This document shows positions 16,944 to 24,709 of a stretch of DNA of 38,823 nt, piece by piece. Each line of letters opens with the position of its first letter. Position 1 is the first letter of the stretch. Both the position numbers and the translations under genes were made by a program. Below the pieces are notes generated by a model, which did no database searches, had not been told where the DNA came from, and worked only from the letters and a program-made list of their open reading frames with translations. This stretch comes from Cytophagales bacterium. Lineage in GTDB: Bacteria; Bacteroidota; Bacteroidia; Cytophagales; Spirosomataceae. The stretch is taken from contig RDXN01000084.1 in assembly GCA_004292855.1 (NCBI GenBank), forward strand, positions 1 through 38,823. Direction: 5' to 3'.

Positions 16944-18412
16944 TGTTGAAGACGGCTTAGTTTGATGGATAGCAACACTTGCTTGTAGGGTTCGTTCTGG
17001 AGTTCCACGCGGGCATCGTTGCCGTAGAGGAGCCGGAGTTTGTCCTGGATACTGCGGAGGCCGTAGCCACTGCCCATATCGTCGGGGAAGGGCGGGCCGT
17101 TGTCGTGGACACTCAGGCACAGGCACTCGTTCTGACTGTAAATTTTTACGTCGATTCGGCCTGCCCCGGCCCGCTTGCTGATTCCGTGCTTCACAGCGTT
17201 TTCCACGATGGGCTGCAACAGAAACTGGGGAATTTGCAGCTTGTTCAGTTGCTCGTCGGAGGTGTCAACGCTGAACAGAAGCCGGTCGCCGAAGCGGACG
17301 TGCTCAACCTGCAAATAGGTACGAACCATGTCGAGTTCTTCGGCCAAACTACCCATGTGCGACCCATCGCGCCCGGTCGAGTAGCGAAACAGTTTGGACA
17401 GCAGCAGGGTCATCTCCTCGGCCTTGTCGGGGTTATCATGAACGAGGCTGGCAATGCTATTGAGCGCGTTGTAGAGAAAATGTGGGTTGATTTTGGCTTG
17501 CAGGGCATCCAGTTCGGCGCGAGTTTTTAGCTTCTCCATATTGAGCAGTTGGAACTCCTGCTCGGTCATTTTACGGGTTAATTGCTTGCCCTGCCGCAGC
17601 ACGTACAAGAACGCGTTTCCGATGAGCAACGCCACTATGATGTAGTAATACCACGGAGCCGGATCGTCGACGAGCGGAGTTGAGGAGGGCTGATGTTCCA
17701 GCCGCTCGAACACCTCTTTGCCAAGCATAAAATAACAAATCGTGTTGATGACCCAATAGGCAACAAATAATATTGCACTGGCAAACAGATGCCGCTGCCA
17801 GATGCGCCGGAACCGTTGATCCAACCAGTCGGACAGGAAATAGATGGTCAGGAAAACCGTTACGCCTTCGGTCAGGTTCTGCCAGACAATAAATCGGTTT
17901 ACATCGGCAATGTCTTGATTATTAGTCGTGAAAATCTGGTTCGTGAAATAGATGATGCCGCTTGTGCCATAGACCAGCAAGGCCCCCAGCAAACACCCGA
18001 TCAACACGCCCCAAACGGGCCGTTGCAACAGGTTAGTGAGCGTGATGGGTTCGGGTGGCAATATGGGTGGCTGCACATTGCGCGCCCCACCCGAAAACAT
18101 CATCGAAACCCCGCTCAGGTTAGCTCCGGTGAGGTCGGCCCCCGAAAGACCGCTGAAATTCAGGTTGGCCCCGGTCAGATCAGCATCGACAAACGAAACG
18201 TCGGTGAGTCCAGCAAAACTCAGATTGGCATCGCGCAGGATACTCCCCTGAAAGTTGGCTCCCGACAGGTTTGAGAAGCGAAAATCGGCCCCGGTTAGAT
18301 CCTGATGGCTGAAATCGAAGTCGGACAGGTCGGAGCCGCGCATTCGGATCGGTCGCCGGGGAGCGTCGGCGGGTTGCTCGTGCAGGGTCCGGTGAAGTTG
18401 TTCGCGGGTCAT
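16940..18412 (-). CDS. LytS-type sensor histidine kinase with N-terminal pentapeptide repeats, 490 aa
   Basis: Residues about 26-106 are pentapeptide repeats (A[DN]L/F xx pattern: GADFRFSNLSGANFQGS, GANLNFSGLSGADLTGANL), forming a quadrilateral beta-helix. A proline-rich linker leads to four membrane segments (about 133-156, 178-195, 208-230, 254-272) and a coiled linker. A His_kinase domain follows with phospho-acceptor H311 in INPHFLYNALNSI. The ATPase shows the N box (LLQPIVENAVKHG) and the G box (GSGYGLRSIQDKL). The catalytic part is complete. The pentapeptide domain has no signal peptide ahead of it and would be cytoplasmic if the four helices place both ends inside. This fusion is uncommon to my knowledge. 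The gene is coupled to the regulator by a 4-bp overlap. Confidence 0.9.
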   Translation of the reverse strand: MTREQLHRTLHEQPADAPRRPIRMRGSDLSDFDFSHQDLTGADFRFSNLSGANFQGSILRDANLSFAGLTDVSFVDADLTGANLNFSGLSGADLTGANLSGVSMMFSGGARNVQPPILPPEPITLTNLLQRPVWGVLIGCLLGALLVYGTSGIIYFTNQIFTTNNQDIADVNRFIVWQNLTEGVTVFLTIYFLSDWLDQRFRRIWQRHLFASAILFVAYWVINTICYFMLGKEVFERLEHQPSSTPLVDDPAPWYYYIIVALLIGNAFLYVLRQGKQLTRKMTEQEFQLLNMEKLKTRAELDALQAKINPHFLYNALNSIASLVHDNPDKAEEMTLLLSKLFRYSTGRDGSHMGSLAEELDMVRTYLQVEHVRFGDRLLFSVDTSDEQLNKLQIPQFLLQPIVENAVKHGISKRAGAGRIDVKIYSQNECLCLSVHDNGPPFPDDMGSGYGLRSIQDKLRLLYGNDARVELQNEPYKQVLLSIKLSRLQQ

Positions 18413-18415
18413 AGT

Positions 18416-18519
18416 CTGGACATTGGACGTTGGATATTGGATCGGTCCGCCGACGCGGCTGGATCTTGGATCTGGATGTTAGTAGTGGTTGCATCCAGCG
18501 TCTAAAGTCCAGTGTCCAA
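18416..18519. repeat. Imperfect inverted repeat built of degenerate 7-bp units
   Basis: The left arm (18416-18443) reads as heptads of the form TGGAYRT/TTGGAYN. The right arm (18492-18519) reads as the complement (NNNTCCA). Aligned as a stem, roughly three quarters of 28 positions pair. The middle carries further TGGATCT units. It fills the spacer between the 218-aa protein gene and the kinase gene. Confidence 0.65.
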
Positions 18520-18522
18520 CAT

Positions 18523-19179
18523 CTATTTACACTTCTCCAGCATTGGCTTCACTTGGCTTTTGCCCCAGTTAGGATGCAGATCACCCACGGGTTTAAAAGT
18601 AGCAAATTTCTCGTCGGCTTTTTGCAACACCGGGCAGGCTTTCTTTGGCCCACCACCAAACTCTTCGGGTGTGTACATGAGGCTCGTTCCCTGCAACACG
18701 TAGGGACGGGGGTTTTCGGGGTTCAGGCGCATCGCTTTTTCGAGGTTCGTCTGGAACGGCGGCCCGTATTGCTGCCAGCGCGACATGGGATCAACGGCCA
18801 TACGAGCCTGAGCAATATAGGCCTTCAGCACAGCCAGTTCGTCGTTGTTGTCGTTGATGGCTTCGGCGGCTTTCAGGTTGGCGTCGGCCTTGTCGAGATA
18901 AGCGTCTTTTTCGGCGGGTGTTTTACCCGTAAAGCCTAGAAAAACGTACTGCAAACCGGCGTAATAACGGGGTAGCCACTCCTTAGTTTCAACGCCCGCA
19001 ATGCGCTCAAACTGATTCGCCGAGGCCAGCATATCGGCGGGGGGCGTGGTCATATTTTGCGTTTTCAGCGTACCGAGCGCATCGGTCATGGCTTGCTTAT
19101 ACTGGTCCGACGATTGTGCCAGAACCGGTGTTGTTGCGCCCAGCAGGGCCGCGAGGAGGGTGATAATGAGGGTTTTCAT
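18523..19179 (-). CDS. Periplasmic TPR-like hypothetical protein, 218 aa
   Basis: A signal peptide (MKTLIITLLAALLGATTPVLAQ) is followed by an alpha-helical protein with TPR-like helical pairs. Examples are ADMLASANQFERIAGVETKEWLPRYYAGL, AYLDKADANLKAAEAINDNNDELAVLKAYIAQAR and LEKAMRLNPENPRPYVLQG. The N-x-E-N-P-R-P-Y phrase is typical of TPR helix turns. I recognise no enzyme motif. Its start lies 14 bp after the TonB-receptor stop, so the two are translated from one message. Similar small secreted helical proteins occur beside TonB receptors and LytS/LytTR pairs in Bacteroidetes, but the role is not known to me. Confidence 0.75.
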   Translation of the reverse strand: MKTLIITLLAALLGATTPVLAQSSDQYKQAMTDALGTLKTQNMTTPPADMLASANQFERIAGVETKEWLPRYYAGLQYVFLGFTGKTPAEKDAYLDKADANLKAAEAINDNNDELAVLKAYIAQARMAVDPMSRWQQYGPPFQTNLEKAMRLNPENPRPYVLQGTSLMYTPEEFGGGPKKACPVLQKADEKFATFKPVGDLHPNWGKSQVKPMLEKCK

Positions 19180-19193
19180 TTGTGTTAGTTGTG

Positions 19194-21407
19194 TTAAATC
19201 TTATCCAAATCAACTTTTGCTTTTTTGCCGAGCATGATGATGCCGCCGACAAAAAAGCTCCGGTAGGTCGTGGGGCCAACAGCGTATCGAGTACGATTGT
19301 CAGCCGTGTAGCGGTAGGTGAACACGTTGCGGGTATTCAGCAGGTTGTCGACGGTGGCATACAACACCATGAAGTTGCCCTTCACGGCAGTGATGTAGTT
19401 AATGCCCAAATTCACGTTGTGTACGGCGGGCGTCAGGTCGGTCAGGAACTCGCTCTCTGGTCTGCCAAGCGTGGCCCGATTCGGGTTGTAATACGGTCGC
19501 CCGCTCGTGTAGGCATAGGTCATGTTGACGCTCGTGCGGATGCTCTGAAAATACCGGCGAGTAATGAGGCTCAGGTTATGGTTCGAGACAAACGTAGGCG
19601 TGGCCGATGCAGTGAAATTCCGAAACAGGCGTTTGGTATCCACATAGCTGTAAGTCACCCAGTAATCCAGGCCTTTCACGCTCTTCTGGTCGCGCCAGAA
19701 CACGTCGAATCCCTGCGCATGGCCATTGCCGGTGTTGTTCGTTTGGCCAATCGGAAACCGGAATGGGTTGGCATCGAAGGCGGTCGGCTGACCAGGCCAG
19801 GGAAGCTCGCGCACCAGTTGGGCGTAGTTCTTGTAAAACGACTCTACCCGGAACGTGCGCTTGTTTTTAATAATCTGGTAATTCAAAATCAGGTGGTCGG
19901 CACGTTCGTAGGCGAGTTGGCGGTTGCGGAACAGGTAGTTGTAGTCGGGGGTTTGGTAGAACTGACCAGCCGCAAACGAAATCTGGCTGAACTGCCCCGT
20001 TTTGTAGGCCATCGACAGACGCGGGGCCATGTTGAACCGCTCAATCACCGACGTGTACTCGCCCCGAACCCCCACCTGCACGGCCAATTTACGGCTGGCA
20101 TACACCTGCCATTCGGCAAAAGCGGCTGCGTAGCGATCATTCAAACTAAACTTCTGACCAAACACCGCGTTGCCGAGCCGAAGCGCGTGCAACTCCGCCC
20201 CGAACAGCAGTTGGCCGTTGTTGGGCAGGGCGCGTGTTATCACGGCCCGCACTTGCGCCCGCCGATTCAGGCGCGAGAAATCAAACGCGCCAACGGTCAT
20301 GTCATCGGTATCGTGGCTGTACGAGAAACCAACATTCAGGTTCCAGCGCGCATCGTCCCACGAGTCCGTGTAAGTACTGTTTATGAATAGGTTGCGGTTC
20401 GTTTGGTCGAGAACCGATTGCCCCGTTTCGTTGGTCGCCGTAGCCTGCGCCGGGTCGCGGTAGCTCATCGCAAGCCGCGAGTCGGAGTACATGCCATACG
20501 CTTTCAGAATGCCGTTTTTGGTGGGCTGGTAGCGATACGTCAGCGAACCACCCAGGCCCCGTGGTTCCCGTTGCCACGAAATCTGCTGCGGCACCAGCGC
20601 AAACAGCGGACGCAAATCCGTATAATTAAACGTACCCGAAACCGACGATTTTTCGGTGGCGTTTTCATAGCCCACGCTTGCCCCGGCCAAATTCAGGCCC
20701 AGGGTAAGACCGTCTTGCGAACCTTTGTCGGTCGTGCTCAGCAGCAACACACTCGACAGGGCCTGCCCATACTGAGCCGAGTAGCCGCCCGTGCTGAACG
20801 AGGTTCCCTTGAACTGAAACGGATCAAACCGGCCCCGCTGTTGCACATCGGGCAGGGATGAGAAAAACGGGTTTTGTACAATCAACCCGTCGATCACAAC
20901 CTTGGCCTCCTGCCCCGACCCACCCCGCACAAACAAGCCCGACTGCTCGCCCACGCGCTGCGCCCCCGGCATGAAGTTTATGGCCCCCGTGATGTCGGCC
21001 CCGGCCCCGGCGATGTTCACAATGTCGAGCGATTTGAGCATGGTCATGCGCTTGCTGTCCGATGCTTCAAATGCCCCCGCCGTAATCACTACAGTATTGA
21101 GTTCGTTGGGCAGTTCGGTCATTTTCACGGTGATCGTGAGGGGTTCACCGGTGAGGGTTAGCTTCTGGGCGTAATTTTCAAAACCCACGTAGCTTACGGC
21201 GAGCGTGACCGTGTCGCGCCGAGATGTGCGGAACCGAAACGCCCCCGTGCTATCGGTGTTGGCCCCGTCGTAGGTGCCTTTCACGAACACGTTGGCTCCG
21301 GGTAAGGCACGGCCTCGCTCGTCCAACACACGACCACTGAGGGTAGTCTGGGCGGTTACGCCGAGGGCCGTTACGAGAAAGATGATTAAAAAGGGAAACG
21401 TTTTCAT
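19194..21407 (-). CDS. TonB-dependent outer-membrane receptor, 737 aa
   Basis: The domains in order are a signal peptide (1-19, ending GVTAQ), a carboxypeptidase-D regulatory-like domain (about 20-100, LSGRVLDERGRALPGANVFVKGT), a plug (about 105-235, with ITGAINFMPGAQRV, LFVRGGSGQEAKVVIDGLIV and FSTGGYSAQYGQALSSVL) and a 22-strand-type barrel. The C-terminus GGIIMLGKKAKVDLDKI is slightly longer than a barrel-ending strand. The substrate is unknown. It is first in a likely operon with the 218-aa protein, and possibly the kinase and regulator beyond the heptad-repeat spacer. This suggests a surface uptake or sensing unit. Confidence 0.88.
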   Translation of the reverse strand: MKTFPFLIIFLVTALGVTAQTTLSGRVLDERGRALPGANVFVKGTYDGANTDSTGAFRFRTSRRDTVTLAVSYVGFENYAQKLTLTGEPLTITVKMTELPNELNTVVITAGAFEASDSKRMTMLKSLDIVNIAGAGADITGAINFMPGAQRVGEQSGLFVRGGSGQEAKVVIDGLIVQNPFFSSLPDVQQRGRFDPFQFKGTSFSTGGYSAQYGQALSSVLLLSTTDKGSQDGLTLGLNLAGASVGYENATEKSSVSGTFNYTDLRPLFALVPQQISWQREPRGLGGSLTYRYQPTKNGILKAYGMYSDSRLAMSYRDPAQATATNETGQSVLDQTNRNLFINSTYTDSWDDARWNLNVGFSYSHDTDDMTVGAFDFSRLNRRAQVRAVITRALPNNGQLLFGAELHALRLGNAVFGQKFSLNDRYAAAFAEWQVYASRKLAVQVGVRGEYTSVIERFNMAPRLSMAYKTGQFSQISFAAGQFYQTPDYNYLFRNRQLAYERADHLILNYQIIKNKRTFRVESFYKNYAQLVRELPWPGQPTAFDANPFRFPIGQTNNTGNGHAQGFDVFWRDQKSVKGLDYWVTYSYVDTKRLFRNFTASATPTFVSNHNLSLITRRYFQSIRTSVNMTYAYTSGRPYYNPNRATLGRPESEFLTDLTPAVHNVNLGINYITAVKGNFMVLYATVDNLLNTRNVFTYRYTADNRTRYAVGPTTYRSFFVGGIIMLGKKAKVDLDKI

Positions 21408-21450
21408 AGTCGGGGCTTTTCAGCGATGACATCTCGTTTGCTTGACGATT

Positions 21451-21458
21451 CAAACGTA
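21451..21458 (-). promoter_or_regulatory. Candidate -7 box (TACGTTTG) of the TonB receptor operon
   Basis: On the minus strand TACGTTTG matches TAnnTTTG exactly and lies 43 bp upstream of the ATG at 21407. No good -33 TTG is seen, so confidence is moderate. Confidence 0.42.
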
Positions 21459-21611
21459 CGGCCCCGTTTTGCCGTTATTCTTTTATTTCAGACGAACCCC
21501 CCGATTAAGGGCGCGAACTCTTCCCTCGCTCCGACGAATTATGCTCGATTTTCCCCGCCCAAGCCGGTATCCTGATGATCTTCCGCCCCAACACATTTGA
21601 TTTGAAAAAGC

Positions 21612-21680
21612 GAATGGCGAGTGGCGAATAACGGTGGTTATCATTCGCTACTCGCCATTCACCTTCATCATTCGCCATTC
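21612..21680. repeat. Inverted repeat of heptad units with extra flanking copy
   Basis: The left arm GAATGGCGAGTGGCGAAT (21612-21629) pairs with ATTCGCTACTCGCCATTC (21643-21660) over 18 bp with one G-T mismatch and a 13-bp loop. A further ATTCGCCATTC follows at 21670-21680. Read as 7-mers the units are GAATGGC, GAGTGGC/GAGTAGC and GAATGAT. It lies 3 bp past the flavin-oxidase stop codon, in the spacer before the TonB receptor promoter. Confidence 0.75.
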
Positions 21681-21683
21681 ATT

Positions 21684-23027
21684 CTACGGCCTGCTATGCC
21701 AGGCGTTGAACAACCCGTCGGGGTCATAGTGTCCACGAGCAACATCGAGTCGTTGCAGGTGCGGGGCCGAGACAAACGGTGCCGTTCGTTTGTGTAGCCC
21801 CTCGTCGGCCAGTTGGATACCCGTGCTGAGGTGCGCCATTGTCTGCATATGGTCGTGTGCCCAGTTGCCGTAGCGGGGTGTTTCGGTCCCGGATTTCCAG
21901 GTGCCGTAGAGGGCCAGATAAAGGTGATCTTCCATCGAAAAAGCCATGTCAGGCCGGTTTTTGGGCGGATACCAGTTGAGCCACAGAAAGTGCGAAGGGG
22001 CCGGGGGCAGCGTGTCGGCAATGCGGTGCAGGTGCGGCATGAGGTCGTCGATACCGGCCTTCGTCCACATGTTGTCGACACCCCAGCAATGGTTATCGGG
22101 GTAGTGGGTCATGGCGTAGTTGTAGAAGGTCGCCATCGGCAATTCGCGGTAAGGTAACCGGATAAAGGCTTTTTTGCGAACCGGGCTGTTGTTCATAAAC
22201 GACAGTGAGGCTTCTAATTCATCGCGCGAGTCGGCGAAAACCGGGGCAATTACCTCCATCCCCGCCCACAAATACTGGAGCACCCGGCGGCTGGTCAGGA
22301 TCTGGAACTCCACCGTGTTGGGAACGGACGGCCCCACCTCATGTGCCCACCGAAACACCGACTCCATATGCCGGAGGCTGAATACGTGCGTGGCCATGCC
22401 CATGTGTTTGGGCTTGGGGAATAGCTGTAGGTGAAAGCAAACCACCACCCCAAAAAAACCGCCCCCTGATCCCCGAGCCGACCAATATAGATCGGGGTTT
22501 TGTGTGGGGCTGGCGTGGACCAGTTCGCCCTCGGCGGTCACAATATCCAGCCCAATCACGTTCTCGCAGGCCATACCGAGTTTGCGCCCATGCCAGCCGA
22601 AGCCACCCTGCAACAAGTAACCGCCCACGCAAACGCCCTTGCAGTGACCCGCTGGAAAAAACAATCCCTGCTCTGTGAGGGCCGTGAGCAGCGTGCTCCC
22701 GCCTACCCCCGGCCCCACGCGGGCGGTCATTGCTTCGCGGTCGACGGTATACTGATTGAACCCCCGCATGTTGATCAGGATGCTCCCTGCCCGCACGTGA
22801 TTGGCCGACCAACTATGTCCCCCGGAGCAAATACTGACCGTTTGCCCAGCCGAGCGGGCGTAACGAACGGCGTTGATCACGTCGTCGATGGTTTGCGGGC
22901 AAACCATCACGGCGGGGCGTTGGCCGGGGTTAACTTTATTGAAAAGCGTGTCCAGTACGGCCTGATCGAAACCCCGTTCGCCCTGTTTCAGGACCGTACC
23001 TGTTAATTGGAGTGAGTTGGTTATCAT
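21684..23027 (-). CDS. Berberine-bridge-type FAD-linked oxidase, 447 aa
   Basis: This is an FAD-binding oxidoreductase of the PCMH fold (FAD_binding_4, residues about 35-175) with a BBE-type C-terminus (about 400-445, LDVARGHYDPDGLFN). The flavin anchors are visible: H71 in SGGHSW and C129 in AGHCKGVCVGGYLLQGG. Their spacing suggests bicovalent FAD attachment as in berberine bridge enzyme. Such enzymes oxidise alcohols, sugars or phenolic compounds using O2. No signal peptide is visible. It is the last gene of the TetR / PhlG-like operon, separated from the hydrolase by a long inverted repeat, so it probably acts in the same (aromatic) pathway. The actual substrate is unknown. Confidence 0.85.
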   Translation of the reverse strand: MITNSLQLTGTVLKQGERGFDQAVLDTLFNKVNPGQRPAVMVCPQTIDDVINAVRYARSAGQTVSICSGGHSWSANHVRAGSILINMRGFNQYTVDREAMTARVGPGVGGSTLLTALTEQGLFFPAGHCKGVCVGGYLLQGGFGWHGRKLGMACENVIGLDIVTAEGELVHASPTQNPDLYWSARGSGGGFFGVVVCFHLQLFPKPKHMGMATHVFSLRHMESVFRWAHEVGPSVPNTVEFQILTSRRVLQYLWAGMEVIAPVFADSRDELEASLSFMNNSPVRKKAFIRLPYRELPMATFYNYAMTHYPDNHCWGVDNMWTKAGIDDLMPHLHRIADTLPPAPSHFLWLNWYPPKNRPDMAFSMEDHLYLALYGTWKSGTETPRYGNWAHDHMQTMAHLSTGIQLADEGLHKRTAPFVSAPHLQRLDVARGHYDPDGLFNAWHSRP

Positions 23028-23041
23028 GGATTTAGGTTTTT

Positions 23042-23180
23042 ACCTCACCCCCTGCCCCCTCTCCTTGTGAAGGAGAGGGGAAACTTACCAGTCTACCTTC
23101 ATAAACTCGTTCATTTTATTTAGTAGGCAGACGTTGGTGTCCCCCTCTCCTTGCGAAGGAGAGGGGGCAGGGGGTGAGGT
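23042..23180. repeat. Composite inverted repeat with two internal hairpins
   Basis: The outer arms 23042-23064 and 23158-23180 are perfect 23-bp complements (ACCTCACCCCCTGCCCCCTC...). Each arm also closes its own hairpin (CCCCTCTCCTT...AAGGAGAGGGG) at 23056-23080 and 23141-23167. The sequence resembles C-rich REP-type palindromes that occur in many bacterial genomes. It lies between hydrolase and oxidase genes that read in the same direction. Confidence 0.85.
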
Positions 23181-23182
23181 AG

Positions 23183-23989
23183 TTACTGATATTGATTATA
23201 CAATGTCGGCAGAAAACCGGCCAGATGGTTCATTTCTTCAAAGCAGTGATTGAGAAGAGCGAGTGCCTGTTGTTCGGTAGGTTTTACCAGGGCCTGCGCC
23301 ACCTGCGAGGCCATTCGCCCCAGTTGGCCCTCCGTCCGAAATTGAATATACGACCCACCCATCCAGAACCTCGACCGCATTTCGGCACCCGTTTCGGTGG
23401 CCCGCACCTGATGCACGAGCCAGCCGAAATCAACGGGCAGGTGCGAGAAACCCGTTCGGGCGCAGATATAGACCACTCGGTTTTTGTCGGCAAGTTGATC
23501 TGGCGCAAAACCAAGTTCCGTGGGGTTCACAAATCGGATCGATGCTTTTTCCAGGCTCTTGCCAATGTATTCCTGAATCAACGACGTGCGGCCAATGTAG
23601 CCGGGAAGATCGTCGCGACCGTCGGCCCACACCGCCGAGATGTGCGCTTTGGGGTGCCAGAGCTTGTACCGGTTGTCCTGACTGCCGTGCCAGCCAAACC
23701 ACCAGTCCCACATCGGGGGCGTCACACCGGGCATGTCTGTCCGAACAGCCACAGTGCAGGAATCATCGGGTAAAAACCGATAGCCGTTTTCCAACGGTAA
23801 ATAGCCCGCTTGTTGCAATAACGGCGCATCGGCCAGTGCGAAAGGCGGCTCAATTGCCGAACGAGCCTCGTTAACTAATGCCTGAATTAGCGGAGGCAAG
23901 GGCAAAATTTGGTCATTAAAAAACCGGGCGTAAGGCGTTCGTTGGTCGGCCTCCCGATAGCCCACATAGCTGGGTTTAGTTGTTCGCAT
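23183..23989 (-). CDS. DAPG hydrolase (PhlG) family protein, 268 aa
   Basis: The ATG at 23989 is used; the frame also opens at a TTG at 24001, but that adds only four residues. The core PPMWDWWFGWHGSQDNRYKLWHPKAHI (about 91-117) is the signature of the DAPG hydrolase family. In Pseudomonas, PhlG cleaves the C-C bond of 2,4-diacetylphloroglucinol with a zinc ion held by two His and two Glu. Candidate equivalents here are H112 or H101, E140 (IQEYIG), and H248/E252 (NHCFEEMNHL), a His-x3-Glu pair with the family spacing. No signal peptide is seen. Operon partners are a TetR repressor and an FAD oxidase, so an inducible aromatic-ketone breakdown or detoxification role is inferred. The natural substrate may differ from DAPG. 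Confidence 0.8.
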   Translation of the reverse strand: MRTTKPSYVGYREADQRTPYARFFNDQILPLPPLIQALVNEARSAIEPPFALADAPLLQQAGYLPLENGYRFLPDDSCTVAVRTDMPGVTPPMWDWWFGWHGSQDNRYKLWHPKAHISAVWADGRDDLPGYIGRTSLIQEYIGKSLEKASIRFVNPTELGFAPDQLADKNRVVYICARTGFSHLPVDFGWLVHQVRATETGAEMRSRFWMGGSYIQFRTEGQLGRMASQVAQALVKPTEQQALALLNHCFEEMNHLAGFLPTLYNQYQ

Positions 23990-24006
23990 AGTTGTAGACA
24001 ATTTTA

Positions 24007-24021
24007 TTCAACAAAAATGTT
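24007..24021. promoter_or_regulatory. Candidate TetR operator 1 (upstream of the hydrolase)
   Basis: TTCAACAAAAATGTT contains the dyad AACA-AAAA-TGTT and is repeated identically before the repressor gene. It lies 17 bp upstream of the hydrolase ATG, in the 52-bp gap after the TetR stop codon. Confidence 0.6.
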
Positions 24022-24041
24022 CATTACAAAGCAAAAAAATA

Positions 24042-24653
24042 TCAAACTTGAATCGTCTTCAAAATCATTGCCTTAACGTGTTCCCGGCGTTGTGCAACAA
24101 ATGCTTTTAGTTGCTCGTCGGTGCGGTTCTCTTTGGCTTTTATATAGGCCGCCCCCAAGTAAGGAATGCTGCATAACGAATAGATGTCCATCATCAGGTT
24201 TTCGCCCGAAATATGCGGAGCCACAGTCCCTTTGACTTTCTCCTGCGCCAGCAGAGCTTCCAATTGTGCCGGTAAGTTGTCCTGCGTTGAGGAAGTCATT
24301 AGCGTAACCACGTCGGGGGTTTCATTCAGAATGTTCACCACAAAACTGGGCAAGCCGGGCTTGGCTTCAAACAAATCAGAAACGGTGTCAATCAGATGCG
24401 TCAGCAGATTAGCCAGGGTCGTGTTCTCGGTCATCAGTTGGCTCATGTGCATAAACACCGCGCTGAGGGTCTGCCGCATCACCTCCTGAAACAACTCTTC
24501 TTTGGTACTATAGTAGTAATGAAGCATGGTCCGGCTAATACCGGCCTGATCAGCAATCAAGGTTGTCCGCGTTCCCTTAAATCCATTGGCATGGAAAACT
24601 TTTTCAGCCGCTGCCAATATCCGCTCTTTGGTATCGTGGTCAATTTTGGGCAT
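24042..24653 (-). CDS. TetR-family transcriptional repressor, 203 aa
   Basis: Residues about 8-55 form the TetR DNA-binding domain (KERILAAAEKVFHANGFKGTRTTLIADQAGISRTMLHYYYSTKEELF), with the HTH recognition helix at ISRTMLHYYYSTK. The remaining helices form the ligand-binding and dimer domain. It is the first gene of the operon with the PhlG-like hydrolase and flavin oxidase. Copies of the same 15-bp dyad lie 8 bp before its ATG and just before the hydrolase gene, implying autoregulation and substrate-induced release. The inducer is probably the compound degraded by the operon. Confidence 0.92.
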   Translation of the reverse strand: MPKIDHDTKERILAAAEKVFHANGFKGTRTTLIADQAGISRTMLHYYYSTKEELFQEVMRQTLSAVFMHMSQLMTENTTLANLLTHLIDTVSDLFEAKPGLPSFVVNILNETPDVVTLMTSSTQDNLPAQLEALLAQEKVKGTVAPHISGENLMMDIYSLCSIPYLGAAYIKAKENRTDEQLKAFVAQRREHVKAMILKTIQV

Positions 24654-24661
24654 CCTCTTTT

Positions 24662-24676
24662 TTCAACAAAAATGTT
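24662..24676. promoter_or_regulatory. Candidate TetR operator 2 (upstream of the repressor)
   Basis: This TTCAACAAAAATGTT is identical to the site at 24007-24021. It lies 8 bp upstream of the TetR ATG, where a bound repressor would block transcription of the whole operon. Confidence 0.62.
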
Positions 24677-24709
24677 TATAATAATCGTATACGCCAAACG
24701 GATAAGGAT

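Noticed and set aside
16944-17126. Longer N-terminus of the response regulator
   Set aside because: It lies inside the kinase gene and encodes a Pro/Arg-rich stretch. The ATG overlapping the kinase stop gives the normal receiver start.
19182-20390. A 402-codon open frame on the plus strand, antisense to the TonB receptor
   Set aside because: The receptor on the minus strand has signal, plug and barrel. The antisense product has no family features and no start context.
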